Shown here: one piece after another, positions 1-5,908 of the stretch
Numbering within the stretch: the stretch's first letter is position 1
Layout: the number at the start of each line of letters is the position of its first letter
NCBI GenBank assembly: GCA_017303735.1
Contig: JAFLCF010000039.1
Span: forward strand, 1-27,653
Source of the DNA: Anaerolineae bacterium
GTDB lineage: Bacteria > Chloroflexota > Anaerolineae > Anaerolineales > Villigracilaceae
DNA: 27,653 bases
Reading direction: 5' to 3'
Program-made: the position numbers and the translations under genes
Notes under the pieces: generated by a model
Seen by the model: the letters and a program-made list of their open reading frames with translations, nothing else
Told to the model about the DNA's origin: nothing
Databases searched by the model: none

Positions 1-30
1 TAATTCTCCACATAGATGAGTTCTGTACAT
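1..30 (-). CDS. aspS: Aspartyl-tRNA synthetase, N-terminus only (runs off left edge)
   Basis: Only ten codons are inside the window, reading MYRTHLCGEL from the ATG at 30-28. This matches the usual start of bacterial aspartyl-tRNA synthetases (R-T-H-x-C-G-E-L), just ahead of the OB-fold anticodon-binding domain. A perfect GGAGG ribosome site lies at 41-37, six bases from the ATG. The enzyme would ligate aspartate to tRNA-Asp, and to tRNA-Asn as well if it is the non-discriminating type. The ten residues cannot tell which. Upstream on the same strand lies a leader ORF rich in Asn/Asp codons followed by a terminator, which independently supports the call. The rest of the gene is outside the window, so the identification rests on a short but characteristic motif plus context. 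Confidence 0.72.
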   Translation of the reverse strand, partial: MYRTHLCGEL

Positions 31-52
31 AGTGCGCCTCCGAAAAGTTTCT

Positions 53-147
53 GTCATTGCGAGGGCGCTCTTGTTCTTTGCCCGAAGCAATCTCCAATAT
101 AAATCATGAGATTGCTTCGTCGGGAAGAGCACCCTCCTCGCAATGAC
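53..147. repeat. GTCATTGCGAGG-type palindromic dispersed repeat
   Basis: The outer arms GTCATTGCGAGG (53-64) and CCTCGCAATGAC (136-147) are inverted copies. The inner arms GAAGCAATCTC (84-94) and GAGATTGCTTC (108-118) are perfect. Elements of this sequence type are scattered through many bacterial genomes as non-coding palindromes. Here it sits in the aspS mRNA leader, between the attenuator terminator and the aspS ribosome site, so it would be transcribed as a long hairpin. Confidence 0.8.
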
Positions 148-160
148 GGGGAATGATGGT

Positions 161-197
161 ATAAAAAATCGCCCTGCGCTTTCGCGTCGGGCGATTT
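161..197 (-). terminator. Attenuator terminator of the aspS leader
   Basis: On the minus strand AAATCGCCC (197-189) pairs with GGGCGATTT (174-166). An inner GCG/CGC pair extends the stem, and a run of six U follows (168-163), giving a classic intrinsic terminator. It lies 21 bases after the stop of the Asn/Asp leader ORF and before aspS. Its 5' arm can instead pair with a segment inside the leader ORF: TCGCCCGACG, read from 194 to 185, pairs with CGTTGGGCGA, read from 243 to 234, over ten positions with one G-U. That makes terminator and antiterminator mutually exclusive. Confidence 0.8.
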
Positions 198-218
198 GGT
201 TTCGACTTTTGTTATTCG

Positions 219-305
219 TCAACCAGCAAAGCTTCGCCCAACGATTCTGCGATCGTCATTATCATTATTATCGTTATTATTGGCGAAGAAATAGCTGTTC
301 AACAT
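219..305 (-). CDS. Asn/Asp-rich leader peptide, putative aspS attenuator
   Basis: This is a 28-residue ORF from ATG 305-303 to TGA 221-219. Residues 9-18 read NNNDNNDNDD, coded by AAT/AAC and GAT/GAC. The codon run sits directly after CTTCGCC (288-282, segment 1), which pairs with GGCGAAG (238-232, segment 2). Segment 2 also overlaps the antiterminator arm that can capture the terminator's 5' half. A ribosome stalled on uncharged tRNA-Asn or tRNA-Asp codons would cover segment 1 and free segment 2, as in the trp and pheST paradigms. A ribosome reaching the stop codon would cover segment 2 and let the terminator form. The TATAAT at 318-313 puts the predicted mRNA start at or next to the ATG, so translation would be leaderless. 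The alternative is a chance ATT/ATC microsatellite. Confidence 0.7.
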   Translation of the reverse strand: MLNSYFFANNNDNNDNDDRRIVGRSFAG

Positions 306-312
306 TGGCGGC

Positions 313-321
313 ATTATAGCA
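313..321 (-). promoter_or_regulatory. Extended -10 promoter of the aspS leader
   Basis: The minus strand reads TGC-TATAAT (321-313), a consensus -10 with the extended TGn element. No good -35 is visible (CGAACA at 341-336 is weak). The -10 is seven bases from the leader ORF ATG. Confidence 0.65.
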
Positions 322-645
322 CAGAGTGTTCAAGGTGTTCGGTCCATTTGCTTTTATTCGTCCATAGACTTTTGTGCTGCGCGTAGTCATTTTAGTATAT
401 TATCTGGGAGTGAATTAGTTTTTTTGCTGTACGTGTGGTAAATAGAGAGGAGGGAACCCTCAAATAGAAGCAAATTTCAACGAGGCAGAGCAGAACCCGG
501 TTACGGAAAGAGGCGGGAGGGGGGATGTCAACAGAATTGAAAATAGAGATTTCACAAACGTTAATCAGAATCAAATCATTTCGCGGTACTATCTATTTGA
601 CCTTAGTTAAATCAACGGCTGTGATGCCGGGAATGGAGTATCAAA
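322..645. other. Non-coding stretch between the aspS leader and the small TM gene
   Basis: I found no convincing gene here. A weak plus-strand promoter may exist (TTGTGC at 372-377, 18-base spacer, TATATT at 396-401). A short palindrome GAGGGAACCCTC occurs near 453-464. A better promoter candidate for the gene at 646 is TTGACC (597-602), 17 bases, TGTGAT (620-625). Open frames across the region look like chance. Confidence 0.4.
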
Positions 646-786
646 ATGGTAATAGGATTCATTTTTACCGCGATCTTGCTTTTTGTGCTGTATGGTTTGA
701 TCGCCTCGACAGAAAAAGTATTGACCGACCGTCAACAGCATGTGGTGATCGATGAGCGGATGATAGAGCACCGCTCGCGATTGTAA
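646..786 (+). CDS. Small single-pass membrane peptide, 46 aa, unknown function
   Basis: ATG 646-648 is preceded by GGAG (635-638) with a seven-base spacer. The product begins MVIGFIFTAILLFVLYGLIA, a single hydrophobic helix from about residue 2 to 20. A charged tail with many Glu, Asp, Arg and His follows, with the sequence ending HRSRL. This suggests a small membrane-anchored protein with a C-terminal soluble tail. A strong hairpin terminator (808-842) follows 21 bases after the stop. No family is recognised. The support is the good ribosome site, the possible TTGACC/TGTGAT promoter, the hydrophobicity pattern and the terminator. A longer open frame overlaps it in another phase but looks non-protein-like. 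Confidence 0.55.
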   Translation: MVIGFIFTAILLFVLYGLIASTEKVLTDRQQHVVIDERMIEHRSRL

Positions 787-807
787 AGAATAGTATGCTC
801 TTAAATC

Positions 808-842
808 AAAAGAGGTCTCGCTCAACTGGCGAGACCTCTTTT
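808..842. terminator. Bidirectional terminator, GGTCTCG type
   Basis: A perfect 14-bp stem, AAAAGAGGTCTCGC (808-821) with GCGAGACCTCTTTT (829-842), flanked by A and T runs. It separates the small TM gene (plus) from the CsbD-like gene (minus), so it can serve both. Confidence 0.85.
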
Positions 843-845
843 AGC

Positions 846-1094
846 TTAATTAGCGAGCGATTCGACGATGGTCTTTGCGCGCGAATATGCGGTCCAACGC
901 CTGTTGACCTCGTCTCGTGCTTCGATGCGGGTATACCCATACTTCACCTGAAGGATGGTTAGGAATTTATCAAGTTTATCGTCAGCTTTATCGACCTTCT
1001 TAAGGTCATGCTCAGCGATGAGACTCCACCATTCCATGGAATGCCCGCGGATGAGTTTCCATTTTTGGTCGAACTTTGTCTTCGGTTTTTGCAT
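846..1094 (-). CDS. CsbD-like small stress protein
   Basis: An 82-aa, highly charged, mostly helical protein. The spacing of W-x-L-I-R-G, the WW pair, the acidic/basic D-L-K-K-V-D-K stretch, Q-x-K-Y-G-Y-T-R and the final W-x-x-Y-x-R resembles the CsbD family. Those are small soluble stress-induced proteins of bacteria with no known biochemical activity. Length is slightly above the usual 60-70 residues. The ATG at 1094 has AGGAG six bases upstream on the minus strand, which fixes the start. It is convergent with the small TM gene at 646 and shares the terminator with it. The family assignment is by motif resemblance only; it could be an unrelated lineage-specific helical protein. Confidence 0.6.
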   Translation of the reverse strand: MQKPKTKFDQKWKLIRGHSMEWWSLIAEHDLKKVDKADDKLDKFLTILQVKYGYTRIEARDEVNRRWTAYSRAKTIVESLAN

Positions 1095-1245
1095 AATGCG
1101 CTCCTAAAAGAGTATATGAATGATTGGACTCAGTTGGAGTTTTCAAGATTTCGTTTCTTGCTTATTCCCCCATGAATAGGCAAAACAAAATTGTCAAACT
1201 CTTTCGTTTCCATTGTACTACGTGATGCATAAAAAAGCAGTGATT

Positions 1246-1273
1246 TTGCAAAAGTGTTTTCAGAATTGATAAT
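1246..1273 (+). promoter_or_regulatory. Candidate promoter for the gene at 1349
   Basis: TTGCAA (1246-1251), 16-base spacer, GATAAT (1268-1273). It lies in the 254-base gap between divergent genes, in which nothing else is apparent. Confidence 0.4.
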
Positions 1274-1348
1274 CGATGGATGTGACGCTAATGTACCATT
1301 GCGAATTATCTTGAGAGAGATAAAAATAGTTCATAAGGAGAAGCACTT

Positions 1349-1894
1349 ATGGAAGAACAAAAGTTGATGGAATACTTCAAGTTCGACGCCAGCGACTTGA
1401 GCGCCAACAGGAATGGAGTTCTTACTGAAAAGCAAAAGACAAGGCTGAAGGCAGAGCTTCGAGATGCACGAAAAAGTAGAACGCGTTGGGCGTATTTTCT
1501 TTTCTTTCTGGCTTCCATTGGATTTGCCATTGCGATCGGCATTTGGTTTATCCCTGATTCGGGTTTGGGAATGCGAATCGGATTTGGCATTGGCTTTGGG
1601 CTGGTGTGGCCCGCTTTATATGGGTTGGTGGGCTTTGCGCTCTTGCCGCCCGCCTCATACACAGACCTGGACCTTGCCAGCCAAACCGGGCGGGTCAACA
1701 TTGTGAGAGTAGAGTCGCGCGACCCAGATACCCGCGCCGTTAGCTCTCGCTATGACCTGTACATTGGTCCGCGCAGGTTTTTGGTGGATTCAAACATCGG
1801 GTATGTGCTGATTCAGGGGGATGAGTACACCATTTATTATCTCAAGAATTCGAATAAGATCGTTTCTGCTGAGTTTATCTCGAGAGCAAAATAG
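1349..1894 (+). CDS. Two-TM membrane protein, unknown function
   Basis: A 181-aa protein. It has a charged helical N-terminus (residues 1-48, rich in Lys, Arg and Glu), then two hydrophobic helices at about 49-70 and 76-102 separated by a short Gly-rich turn. A soluble C-terminal part of about 75 residues follows, with alternating hydrophobic residues suggesting beta strands (about 115-170). The ATG has AAGGAG ten bases upstream. No catalytic motif is visible. The layout (cytosolic helix, TM hairpin, cytosolic beta domain) is common among uncharacterised bacterial membrane proteins. A strong terminator follows at 1914. I do not recognise the family. Confidence 0.7.
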   Translation: MEEQKLMEYFKFDASDLSANRNGVLTEKQKTRLKAELRDARKSRTRWAYFLFFLASIGFAIAIGIWFIPDSGLGMRIGFGIGFGLVWPALYGLVGFALLPPASYTDLDLASQTGRVNIVRVESRDPDTRAVSSRYDLYIGPRRFLVDSNIGYVLIQGDEYTIYYLKNSNKIVSAEFISRAK

Positions 1895-1913
1895 AGTGGA
1901 TAGAGATGTAATG

Positions 1914-1948
1914 AAAAGGTCTCGCTTAAAACAGCGAGACCTTTTTTT
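1914..1948. terminator. Bidirectional terminator, GGTCTCG type
   Basis: A 13-bp perfect stem, AAAAGGTCTCGCT (1914-1926) with AGCGAGACCTTTT (1933-1945), followed by a T run to 1948. It sits between convergent genes and touches the stop codon of the DUF3891-like gene on the minus strand. Confidence 0.85.
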
Positions 1949-2612
1949 ATTTTCTTTTGAGAATATAAGGAAGGATGAACGGGTCAAGCTTTTCGGGATA
2001 CCTATCGGCATGATAGGCGACGAGATAGCCGCGATATTCATCCACAGAGAATGTCCAAGGGTTGACGTTGATCTCACCGTTTTCGACATGATATTCGATG
2101 GTCATTTCTTTATCCTCTGCGTTGCGCGGAAAAAGGGAGATGCTGCCTGAGGCGGGCACATCAAAACAAAATTCATAGGAGAGGCGGTCGAGAAGATCGG
2201 TGATCCTGTCCATTCGGTCAAAGAGCGGACGGGAGAGATCGTATTTCTTTAATTGATCATCAATTCCTTTTGAAAAATCAGCATGCAGATTTTTGCGGAT
2301 CTCGGTGGTGCCATGACTCGCCAGCCGCCGAAAATGGTATTTGACGATGGTATCTGCGTGAATGTCTGAGCATTCCATGTTGAAGCCGCGGCGTGCGATG
2401 ACTTCCCATTCTTCATCGCGCATCCCGCCAACGGGGGAATTGTCGAGATAGCCGTAGCCGCGATCGTGCAGTCCCATGCCCATGATCATGGAGTTGCGCT
2501 CAATGGGCGGGGCATCGAACTGGTCATTGCCCCAGAGCATGGCAAGGGTGCCGACAAGTTTCAGATGCTCCGATTGCGGTGTGACGATCTGTCTGCGCTT
2601 CGATTTGAACAT
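1947..2612 (-). CDS. DUF3891-like protein
   Basis: A 221-aa soluble protein without signal peptide or membrane helix. Near the N-terminus it has LAMLWGNDQF, then G-L-H-D-R-G-Y-G-Y. Further on it has a helical core with His/Asp-containing segments (H-A-D-T-I-V-K-Y-H-F). This arrangement matches my recollection of the DUF3891 family, whose function is not known; the conserved His/Asp pairs suggest a metal site, which is inference. The start is fixed by AAGGAG seven bases before the ATG. The gene is convergent with the two-TM protein and divergent from the four-TM protein at 2957. It stands alone, so context gives no function. Confidence 0.65.
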   Translation of the reverse strand: MFKSKRRQIVTPQSEHLKLVGTLAMLWGNDQFDAPPIERNSMIMGMGLHDRGYGYLDNSPVGGMRDEEWEVIARRGFNMECSDIHADTIVKYHFRRLASHGTTEIRKNLHADFSKGIDDQLKKYDLSRPLFDRMDRITDLLDRLSYEFCFDVPASGSISLFPRNAEDKEMTIEYHVENGEINVNPWTFSVDEYRGYLVAYHADRYPEKLDPFILPYILKRK

Positions 2613-2956
2613 GCTGCATCTCCTTAATTCATAAGACCATTGTCGTACAGATTTTACCCAGAAAGCAGATGGATTCCATCTTGTTTATCCTTCGCTCCTT
2701 TAACCACGTATGAACTCAGATTTTTTTGATGAAATTCACAGCGACTTGCTTCAAAACCTACCCAACACCCTTTTATTTGTGTTTATCTGTGGTGATTTTT
2801 ATTTATAAAACAAGGCGATAGCCCGAATGGGTGATGTGGATTTGCTCGGCGTGAAAGGCAGATGTAAGGTTTGACGGGCAAAATTTCTTTGCCGCGAATT
2901 CGGGTCATTGTATAGTTAGTGTGCTGTTGAAACCATTATCGTATAAGGAGAATACA
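2613..2956. other. Intergenic region with a candidate promoter
   Basis: A 344-base divergent gap. No gene is seen. The stretch near 2770-2800 (TTTATTTGTGTTTATCTGTGGTG) resembles a common dispersed non-coding motif. A plausible plus-strand promoter is TTGCCG (2889-2894), 16 bases, TATAGT (2911-2916), about 40 bases before the next ATG. Confidence 0.45.
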
Positions 2957-3352
2957 ATGAATTACAGACTTCTATCTACCATCAATGCCGCCCTTCTTGC
3001 TGTGTTTGGGGTGGTGTTCTTCGTCATGCCGGTGGTTGCTCTCGAATTTTTCGATAGCGAAACCTATACGGCGACGATCTTTGTTGCCCGTTTCTTCGGC
3101 GCTACCCTGGTTTTGGCTGGGATGTTCATTTGGATGTCTAAAGAGTTGGCAGGGACGGGTGCCGAAAGGACCATGTCGATCATGCTGCTGGTCAGCTCGA
3201 TCGCCGGGTTCGTTCTGACCTTGATCGGCATGGTTGGCGTGGATGTGCTCCGCGCAAACGGATGGATCCCTCTGGTCATTCATATCCTGTTCGCGTTGGG
3301 GTATGGATATCTGATCTCGGGAGTGACCATCACTGCCAGCAAGCGGAAATAA
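2957..3352 (+). CDS. Four-TM membrane protein, unknown (DUF4345-like topology)
   Basis: A 131-aa protein with four predicted hydrophobic helices at about residues 6-28, 38-60, 72-95 and 102-122, with short charged loops and a C-terminal Lys/Arg tail. The first helix pair is joined by an acidic F-D-S-E-T turn, and A-R-F-F-G-A begins helix 2. This topology and length resemble small four-helix membrane families such as DUF4345, but I cannot assign one firmly. I chose the ATG at 2957 because AAGGAG lies six bases upstream; an in-frame earlier start at 2921 has no ribosome site. A strong GGTCTCG terminator follows. Confidence 0.7.
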   Translation: MNYRLLSTINAALLAVFGVVFFVMPVVALEFFDSETYTATIFVARFFGATLVLAGMFIWMSKELAGTGAERTMSIMLLVSSIAGFVLTLIGMVGVDVLRANGWIPLVIHILFALGYGYLISGVTITASKRK

Positions 3353-3370
3353 AACACGGAGTAGAAGAAC

Positions 3371-3410
3371 AAAAAAGGTCTCGTAACATTATGTTACGAG
3401 ACCTTTTGTT
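3371..3410. terminator. Bidirectional terminator, GGTCTCG type
   Basis: A 15-bp perfect stem, AAAAGGTCTCGTAAC (3373-3387) with its complement (3393-3407), and a five-base loop. It lies between convergent genes and abuts the stop codon of the DUF4870 gene. Confidence 0.88.
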
Positions 3411-4348
3411 TATGCCTTGAGAACTTCCTGCAGACTTGGGTCGGGCATCCATTTGTTGATGAGCCTGCCGAGTAATGGATATTTGAAATCATGTCCGCGT
3501 AAAGTGCGGACCGTCGCCACCGCAGCCATGATGAGGTAGGCTGGGTAGAGGATCATCCATGCGAGCCAGAAGAGCATGAACAATGCCATGATGACGATGA
3601 AGATGATCTCAAATACAGGGGACACTGCAGTTTGGGATGGGTCGGAGGCAAATCCACTGGCGGCGAGGATGGCGATCATAGCGATGTATACGGCGAAGAA
3701 GCCGATATATGAGATGATGTATGCAGCCATAACGATCACTTGATAAACAAACGCCTGCATCGACTGGAACTTGAGCCGGGCGGAGCGATCCTTTTGGGAG
3801 AACCAGACAATGATGGGCATGATCATGCCCCATAGTTGCAGGATGGCGGTTGCGTGACAAACCCCTGCCACCCAGGCGTCTTCCCACTTTTCCGCTTCTT
3901 CTTCACTGGCGGCAGTGAGAACATTTTTCTGCAGCCAGTTTCCGATGAGTGGGTAGCGGAAATCTTTGCCCATCATACAAAACACGGCGGCGATGAAGCC
4001 AAACAAAAAGAGCAGCCCCCATAACCCGAAGATGAAAAGCATGAACAAGGGTTGAATGAAGAAGATGGCATCGGGCGGCGTGCTGGAGGGTGAATCGCTG
4101 GTGATGGCTGTAAGCAGAATGATCACCCCAAAAAATAGGAGCATGAACAGGAATATGACCACCATCCATACCCAGAATGAAAATGTTTGATACCCCATGG
4201 CTTGCAGCGCATGGTAGCGGACATATTTTGATTTGGTGCGTTGGATTGCCCAAATGATCACCGCCCCGAGCGGACCAAAAAACATAAGCATGACGGAGCC
4301 ATGGGCAAGGGCGGCAAGGACTTTTTCTTCTGATGTGGGGTTTTCCAT
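3410..4348 (-). CDS. Tandem DUF4870-type membrane protein
   Basis: A 312-aa integral membrane protein made of two similar halves. Each half starts with an amphipathic segment (EEKVLAALAHGS; EKWEDAWVAGVCHATAI). A Gly/Pro-rich TM helix follows, then the DUF4870 signature: a W-x-x-Q-K/R segment, charged residues, and an H-A-L-Q-A or Q-S-M-Q-A helix start before further TM helices (first half about 1-150, second about 155-312). Both halves end with a hydrophobic stretch and a short G-K/H-D-F-K/R-Y-P-L motif. DUF4870 proteins are distantly related to Tic20-like membrane proteins; their role in bacteria is unknown. Single-domain members are about 100-130 aa, so this is a duplication/fusion. AGGAGG six bases upstream fixes the start. 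Confidence 0.78.
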   Translation of the reverse strand: MENPTSEEKVLAALAHGSVMLMFFGPLGAVIIWAIQRTKSKYVRYHALQAMGYQTFSFWVWMVVIFLFMLLFFGVIILLTAITSDSPSSTPPDAIFFIQPLFMLFIFGLWGLLFLFGFIAAVFCMMGKDFRYPLIGNWLQKNVLTAASEEEAEKWEDAWVAGVCHATAILQLWGMIMPIIVWFSQKDRSARLKFQSMQAFVYQVIVMAAYIISYIGFFAVYIAMIAILAASGFASDPSQTAVSPVFEIIFIVIMALFMLFWLAWMILYPAYLIMAAVATVRTLRGHDFKYPLLGRLINKWMPDPSLQEVLKA

Positions 4349-4458
4349 GATTTTCCTCCTGAAACGGTGAAGTATTCTAATGATACTCTCTTTTCAAAAT
4401 ATAGGAGCCGCCTCGCAGGCTTGATCTCTGTCCGTTGTACTATGGGAAAAAACCATAA

Positions 4459-4567
4459 GACCTCTTGCATAAATGTGCGTAGGGCGGGTTTGTAACCCGC
4501 CATGTATCAAATTCCAAGAGGGCGTCAGGCTTTTAGCCTGACCTACAATTGATTTTTGCAAGAGGTC
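4459..4567. repeat. MITE-like element with GACCTCTTGCA terminal inverted repeats
   Basis: Perfect 11-bp terminal inverted repeats, GACCTCTTGCA (4459-4469) and TGCAAGAGGTC (4557-4567), enclose 87 bp. The interior holds two further hairpins, GGCGGGTTTGTAACCCGCC and GTCAGGCTTTTAGCCTGAC. It has no coding capacity. Both flanks carry AA at the border, too short to call a target duplication. It lies between divergent genes, upstream of the oxidoreductase at 4625. Confidence 0.75.
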
Positions 4568-4624
4568 AATCGTAAGAATGAGATTTTCGACGACATCGTG
4601 TATTGATATGAAAAGGAGATATTT

Positions 4625-5041
4625 ATGAACAGTGTGAACGACTGGAACAAAAAGATTATTGAGGAATTCCGTGCCAACCACGGAAAAGTGGGCGGAAATT
4701 TTGAAGGCAAGACTCTGCTGCTTTTACATACCAAAGGCGCCAAAAGCGGACAGGAACGCGTGAACCCCGTGGCTTGTGTTCAAGATGGTGATCGCTATGT
4801 CGTGATCGCTTCGAAAGCCGGGGCGCCGACTCATCCAGACTGGTACTATAACGTGGTCGCCAACCCTTTGATCACTGTGGAAGTGGGCGCTGAAACCTTG
4901 ACCGTTCAAGCCGCTGTGGCAGATGAGCCCGAGCGGACCCGCCTCTACGACAAAATGGTGGAAGTGATGCCTGGCTTTGGTGAATATCGCGAGAAGACCA
5001 CCCGGGTGATCCCTGTCATCGTCTTGACGCCGGTGAAGTAA
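4625..5041 (+). CDS. Deazaflavin (F420)-dependent nitroreductase-family oxidoreductase
   Basis: A 138-aa protein of the split-barrel family that includes the mycobacterial Ddn protein. Visible signatures are G-K-T-L-L-L-L-H-T-K-G-A-K-S-G (residues 28-42), then V-V-I-A-S-K-A-G-A-P-T-H-P-D-W-Y-Y-N (about 60-77), then an N-P-x-I-T-V-E-V strand. A C-terminal helix contains R-L-Y-D-K-M and ends in R-V-I-P-V-I-V-L. The Ser/Lys/Gly-rich and HPDWYYN segments are the family's cofactor-binding regions. Members use reduced F420 or sometimes flavins or heme; the substrate cannot be read from sequence. Full length for the family. GGAG lies eight to nine bases before the ATG. A MITE-like repeat is just upstream. 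Confidence 0.85.
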   Translation: MNSVNDWNKKIIEEFRANHGKVGGNFEGKTLLLLHTKGAKSGQERVNPVACVQDGDRYVVIASKAGAPTHPDWYYNVVANPLITVEVGAETLTVQAAVADEPERTRLYDKMVEVMPGFGEYREKTTRVIPVIVLTPVK

Positions 5042-5098
5042 GGAAATAAAAAATAGTCTCGCGGACATGATATCCGCGCAACAATTTATAATGTCCAC

Positions 5099-5602
5099 AT
5101 GATACACATTCAAACGGACAGACTCACCCTTCGGCAATTTGAATTGACAGATGCAGATTTCATGCTTGCTTTACTAAATGACCCATCCTTCATTCAAAAT
5201 ATCGGTGACCGTAACGTGCGGACTCGCGCCGATGCGGAGAAATATCTCGAAAATGGAGCGATGGCAAGCTATGCCAAGAACGGATTTGGTTTGCTCGCCG
5301 TCACGTTGACTGAAACGGGCGAACCCCTCGGCATGTGCGGACTGATCAAACGCGACGCCTTGGAAGACGTGGATATCGGTTATGCCTTCCTGCCGAAATT
5401 CTGGTCGAAGGGATATGCGATTGAGGCAGCTCAAGGCGTGATGAAATTTGCCAAAGAGGTCATCGGCTTGAAACGCGTCGTCGCCATCGTGGACCCTGCC
5501 AATGCAAGCTCGGTTCGCGTGCTGGAGAAGCTGGGGATGAAATTCGAGAAGATGATGAAGTTATCTGAGGATGAAATTCGAGAAGATGATGAAGTTATCT
5601 GA
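5099..5602 (+). CDS. GNAT acetyltransferase (RimJ/RimL-like) with frameshifted C-terminus
   Basis: A 167-aa protein of the RimJ/RimL branch of the GNAT fold. It opens with TDRLTLRQFELTDADFM, has a beta bulge with D-I-G-Y-A-F-L-P-K-F-W-S-K-G-Y-A (acetyl-CoA pyrophosphate loop W-x-K-G-Y-A), then E-A-A-Q-G-V-M. It ends with V-D-P-A-N-A-S-S-V-R-V-L-E-K-L-G-M-K-F, the usual N-x-x-S-x-R-V-L-E-K-x-G-F motif. It would transfer acetyl from acetyl-CoA to an amine on a protein or small molecule. A 34-bp tandem duplication at 5535-5602 shifts the frame after SED, replacing the family-like end (D-I-D-L-K-L-F-G-I-S-L, stop at 5640-5642) with E-I-R-E-D-D-E-V-I. The catalytic core is untouched, so the protein may still work. 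No clear ribosome site is visible. Confidence 0.85.
   Translation: MIHIQTDRLTLRQFELTDADFMLALLNDPSFIQNIGDRNVRTRADAEKYLENGAMASYAKNGFGLLAVTLTETGEPLGMCGLIKRDALEDVDIGYAFLPKFWSKGYAIEAAQGVMKFAKEVIGLKRVVAIVDPANASSVRVLEKLGMKFEKMMKLSEDEIREDDEVI
5535..5602 (+). repeat. 34-bp perfect tandem duplication in the GNAT gene
   Basis: Copy 1 is 5535-5568 and copy 2 is 5569-5602, identical, followed by six more matching bases. The period is not a multiple of three. Removing one copy restores an open frame to the stop at 5640-5642. Confidence 0.92.
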
Positions 5603-5645
5603 GGATGATATTGATTTGAAGTTGTTTGGGATAAGCTTGTAAATA

Positions 5646-5681
5646 AAACGGTCTCGCGGATATGACATCCCGAGACCGTTT
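5646..5681. terminator. Terminator, GGTCTCG type
   Basis: An 11-bp stem, AAACGGTCTCG (5646-5656) with CGAGACCGTTT (5671-5681), just past the ancestral stop of the GNAT gene. A decayed relative (TAGTCTCGCGG...CCGCG) lies at about 5054-5079, before the same gene. Confidence 0.75.
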
Positions 5682-5689
5682 GTCATTTG

Positions 5690-5890
5690 ACCCCTCTCCC
5701 GTCTCCCCTGAAGGGGAGAAGCTAGTTGCTCCTCAAACCAAATATTGCTTTGGAAACTCAACACGTCTATCAACCAGAAAAGAAGACCAAAAAATGCCCT
5801 CTCCTTTAGGAGAGGGACAAGCGGACATACCGATTAGTACGCTCATCAGGGTGAGGTGATTTCATGAGGGCGGAGGGGGGAGGGTGAGTT
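5690..5890. repeat. CCCTCTCC-type dispersed repeat cluster
   Basis: A non-coding stretch with hairpins CTCCCCTGAAGGGGAG (5703-5718) and CCCTCTCCTTTAGGAGAGGG (5797-5816), then a GAGGGCGGAGGGGGGAGGGTGAG purine run. A related C-rich block appears at 27523-27562. It separates the GNAT gene from the AT-rich TPR gene. Confidence 0.6.
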
Positions 5891-5908
5891 TTTTAGGGTT
5901 GAGTAGAT

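Noticed and set aside
392..574. Minus-strand 60-codon frame in the first intergenic gap
   Set aside because: No ribosome site, no family resemblance; the composition is that of non-coding DNA.
525..755. Open frame with a purine-rich run before its ATG
   Set aside because: It overlaps the 46-aa TM gene in another frame and its translation looks random, with no hydrophobic or motif structure.
4501..4560. tRNA-like hairpins inside the MITE
   Set aside because: No acceptor stem, T-loop or anticodon arrangement can be laid out; they are simple inverted repeats.
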